A stretch of 6,225 nucleotides of DNA from an uncultured Porphyromonas sp. (GTDB lineage Bacteria; Bacteroidota; Bacteroidia; Bacteroidales; Porphyromonadaceae). A program made the position numbers and the translations under genes. Within the stretch, counting starts at the first letter, position 1. The number at the start of each line of letters is the position of its first letter. Location: assembly GCF_934359325.1 (NCBI RefSeq), contig NZ_CAKRLH010000090.1, positions 1 to 6,225 on the forward strand, read 5' to 3'. Shown here piece by piece: positions 4,625-6,225 of the stretch. The notes beneath the pieces were generated by a model, which saw only the letters and a list, made by a program, of their open reading frames with translations, was not told the DNA's origin and searched no databases.

Positions 4625-4637
4625 CGATATTTTTCGC

Positions 4638-5651
4638 TTAGAATCCGAACTGCACCTGCGTCCTGATGTGGTGCACCGGTCCGAAGCCCTCATCAGAGCC
4701 TAAGGTGCCGGGGAAGCGGTACTCGAGCTGCCAGCGGCACTTCTTGGCAAACCATCTCTGGACGCCCACCGTGCCGGTGAGGAGGCTCTCGCTCGCACTC
4801 CTGTCCGTCCGGAGCCAGTCGACTGCGCCGTAGAGCTCGAAGCTCTTCGGCAGGTGTCCCACCACCATGACATAGGCTCCGTCTCCGATCGTCTCATCTG
4901 TATCCGCGATGAGGTACTCGGCGGACAGGGTGACAGGGCGGTAGTCGAGGCTGAGACCGGCACTGACGCTGCTACGCTTGTACGGGTCTCCCGCCTTGAT
5001 GGCTCCCCGGGTGCCCATCGCATGCATCTCGCCACCGAGGTAGGAGGTGTGGAGGGTGATGCCGCTGTAGGGGCGTACGTAGAGCGCACCGCCATACATC
5101 TTTGTGGTGCCGAGGTCGAGGGTATTCAGCCCCTGACCATTCATGACGGCAAGCTTGTAGGAGAGGATCTTGCCCCAGAGGTCGCCCGACAGCTCGAGCC
5201 CGATGTCTCGCCCGGAGGTGCCGCGGTAGAGCGGGTCACCGCTGACGCCGGCAAAGTAGCAGGTGGGCATCGTCCAGCCGGAGGTGAGGGGGAGGAGAGA
5301 GGGGGGGATCTGATTCTCCATGCCGAAGGGGGTCTTCATCTCCCCGATGCGGATCCTAAGCTGGGGCATCAGGGTATACTGCAGCCAGAGCTCCTTGAGC
5401 TTCGCCGGGCTGTGCATCTGGAAGAGGATCCCCATGCTCCAGCGGTCGGTGATCTGACCCTTGGCGACGAGGTTGATCTTATTGATGGCAAAGGTATTGG
5501 TCCCGCGGACATCGGGGCCGAAGGCAGCGTCGTAGTAGGTCTGCCCCCATCCGGTGACAGTGATGCGGTCACGGAGTTCGCCTGAGTCCTGTGCGGCGGC
5601 AGTGAGTGCGAGACCACTGATGGCGAGTAAGGTTAGGAGTATTTTCCTCAT
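4638..5651 (-). CDS. Outer-membrane porin of the OprO/OprP (phosphate-selective porin) family
   Basis: This 337-residue precursor has a clear signal peptide: MRK, then a hydrophobic stretch to ALTAAA, with likely cleavage after Ala20 before QDSG. The mature part begins with a WGQTYYDAAF strand and then alternates short amphipathic strands and polar loops. The FAINKINLVAKGQITDRW segment, the IRIGEMKTPFGMENQ segment near residues 100-114, and a GRDIGLELSGDL segment near 148-159 are characteristic of the porin O/P family. It ends in Phe (QVQFGF), as outer-membrane barrels inserted by BAM do. It would sit in the outer membrane as a diffusion channel. Bacteroidota members are not proven phosphate-specific, so substrate is open. 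The start lies 18 bp after the nitroreductase stop, so the two are probably co-transcribed. Confidence 0.8.
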   Translation of the reverse strand: MRKILLTLLAISGLALTAAAQDSGELRDRITVTGWGQTYYDAAFGPDVRGTNTFAINKINLVAKGQITDRWSMGILFQMHSPAKLKELWLQYTLMPQLRIRIGEMKTPFGMENQIPPSLLPLTSGWTMPTCYFAGVSGDPLYRGTSGRDIGLELSGDLWGKILSYKLAVMNGQGLNTLDLGTTKMYGGALYVRPYSGITLHTSYLGGEMHAMGTRGAIKAGDPYKRSSVSAGLSLDYRPVTLSAEYLIADTDETIGDGAYVMVVGHLPKSFELYGAVDWLRTDRSASESLLTGTVGVQRWFAKKCRWQLEYRFPGTLGSDEGFGPVHHIRTQVQFGF

Positions 5652-5669
5652 GATTATTGATGAAAAGGG

Positions 5670-6188
5670 TTAGATCGTCTTGACTAAGTCGTCCATGCTC
5701 TTCCGCTTGCGGGTCGGCTGCTTGGCGTCGGGGAGTGGGTAACCGAGAGCGAGGAGCGCGACGGGAGTCTCCTTCCCCATCTCCAGTCCCATATCCCGGG
5801 CGCAGAGGGGTCGGTCGAAGGCGTTGATCCAGACGGAGCCGATCCCGAGGTCCTCAGCCTGGAGCTGCATGTAGGCGATGGCAATGGCGGTGTCGGTGTA
5901 GAGGGAGTTGTCCCGCTTATCCGGATAGACGTAGGCTGCGGCATCCTCCCCCACGATCAGGAGCACCTCGCGGGCGGTACGGAAGTGGGCTCTATCGTAC
6001 CACTGCTCCGCACGATCGCGCATCTCCCGGCTGCGGATCCGGTAAATGCGGAAGGGCTGATTATTGCACGCTGTAGGGGCCTGCACCGCCGCATCGAGGA
6101 TCAGCTGCATATCCTCCTCCGGTATCTCGCGTGTCGTATCGCACTGACGGACGCTGTAGCGCTCCATCACTAAGTCTCTGAAGTCCAT
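5670..6188 (-). CDS. Nitroreductase-family NAD(P)H:FMN oxidoreductase
   Basis: This 172-residue cytoplasmic flavoprotein is within the usual size range of short nitroreductases. The N-terminal MERYSVRQ (8-15) carries the Arg-x-Ser-x-Arg FMN phosphate-binding pattern (Arg10, Ser12, Arg14). APTACNNQPF (38-46) is the conserved substrate/FMN loop. The middle segment TDTAIAIAYMQLQAEDLGIGSVWI (about 98-121) is the family's long core helix and following strand. ALGYPLPD (147-154) and the C-terminal basic RKRKSMDDLV (160-169) complete the FMN site. Such enzymes form homodimers and reduce nitro compounds, quinones or flavin; the physiological substrate is unknown. It is the first gene of a pair with the porin. 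No -7/-33 pair is visible in the 37 bp upstream, so the promoter probably lies beyond the right edge. Confidence 0.88.
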   Translation of the reverse strand: MDFRDLVMERYSVRQCDTTREIPEEDMQLILDAAVQAPTACNNQPFRIYRIRSREMRDRAEQWYDRAHFRTAREVLLIVGEDAAAYVYPDKRDNSLYTDTAIAIAYMQLQAEDLGIGSVWINAFDRPLCARDMGLEMGKETPVALLALGYPLPDAKQPTRKRKSMDDLVKTI

Positions 6189-6225
6189 TTGTCTCTGCTC
6201 TATAGAGTGATCTCCCTCTATTCCA

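Noticed and set aside
6198..6207. 10-bp palindrome CTCTATAGAG upstream of the nitroreductase
   Set aside because: Too short to support an operator call without comparison, and no promoter boxes were visible beside it.

Overview
The window looks like a GC-rich chromosomal stretch of a Bacteroidota bacterium, most likely Porphyromonas or a close relative. Three or four minus-strand start regions carry the Bacteroidota promoter form (TTG, 19-20 bases, then TAnnTTTG). A small mobile element has ends that resemble the IS5-family ends I recall from Porphyromonas. The genus is an inference; no marker gene is present.

Every intact gene lies on the minus strand, so transcription runs right to left. 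At the right, a nitroreductase (5670-6188) and an OprO/OprP-type outer-membrane porin (4638-5651) sit 18 bp apart and probably share a transcript that starts beyond the window. A tRNA-Ser(CGA) with its own promoter follows (4520-4604). A 16-bp perfect hairpin stands just after it and bidirectional terminators lie farther on.

The middle (about 3440-4420) has no intact gene. It holds a degraded plus-strand coding remnant, a complete 175-bp MITE with 12-bp terminal inverted repeats and a 5-bp target duplication, and a 20-bp footprint made only of two collapsed element ends with its own 5-bp duplication. It also holds a 16-bp perfect palindrome and a diverged second copy of the tRNA-Ser 3' flank.

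Next come two tandem tRNA-Arg(ACG) genes (3176-3372) that differ only by one compensatory acceptor-stem pair. They have a clear promoter and a clear terminator.

The left half is a tight operon led by a LexA/CI-like regulator with two tandem helix-turn-helix domains and an S24 self-cleavage domain (1948-3018). It overlaps a HAD-family phosphatase by 4 bp. The phosphatase overlaps a YigZ/IMPACT-family gene by 8 bp, and a glutamine amidotransferase (PabA/TrpG) follows after 27 bp. The promoter over the regulator start contains an inverted repeat covering both boxes, which fits autoregulation. A further promoter at 53-83 drives something off the left edge.

The most interesting items are the duplicated-HTH S24 regulator leading a metabolic operon, the paired MITE and collapsed footprint inside decayed coding sequence, and the duplicated hairpin after tRNA-Ser, whose base changes preserve pairing only in the minus-strand RNA.
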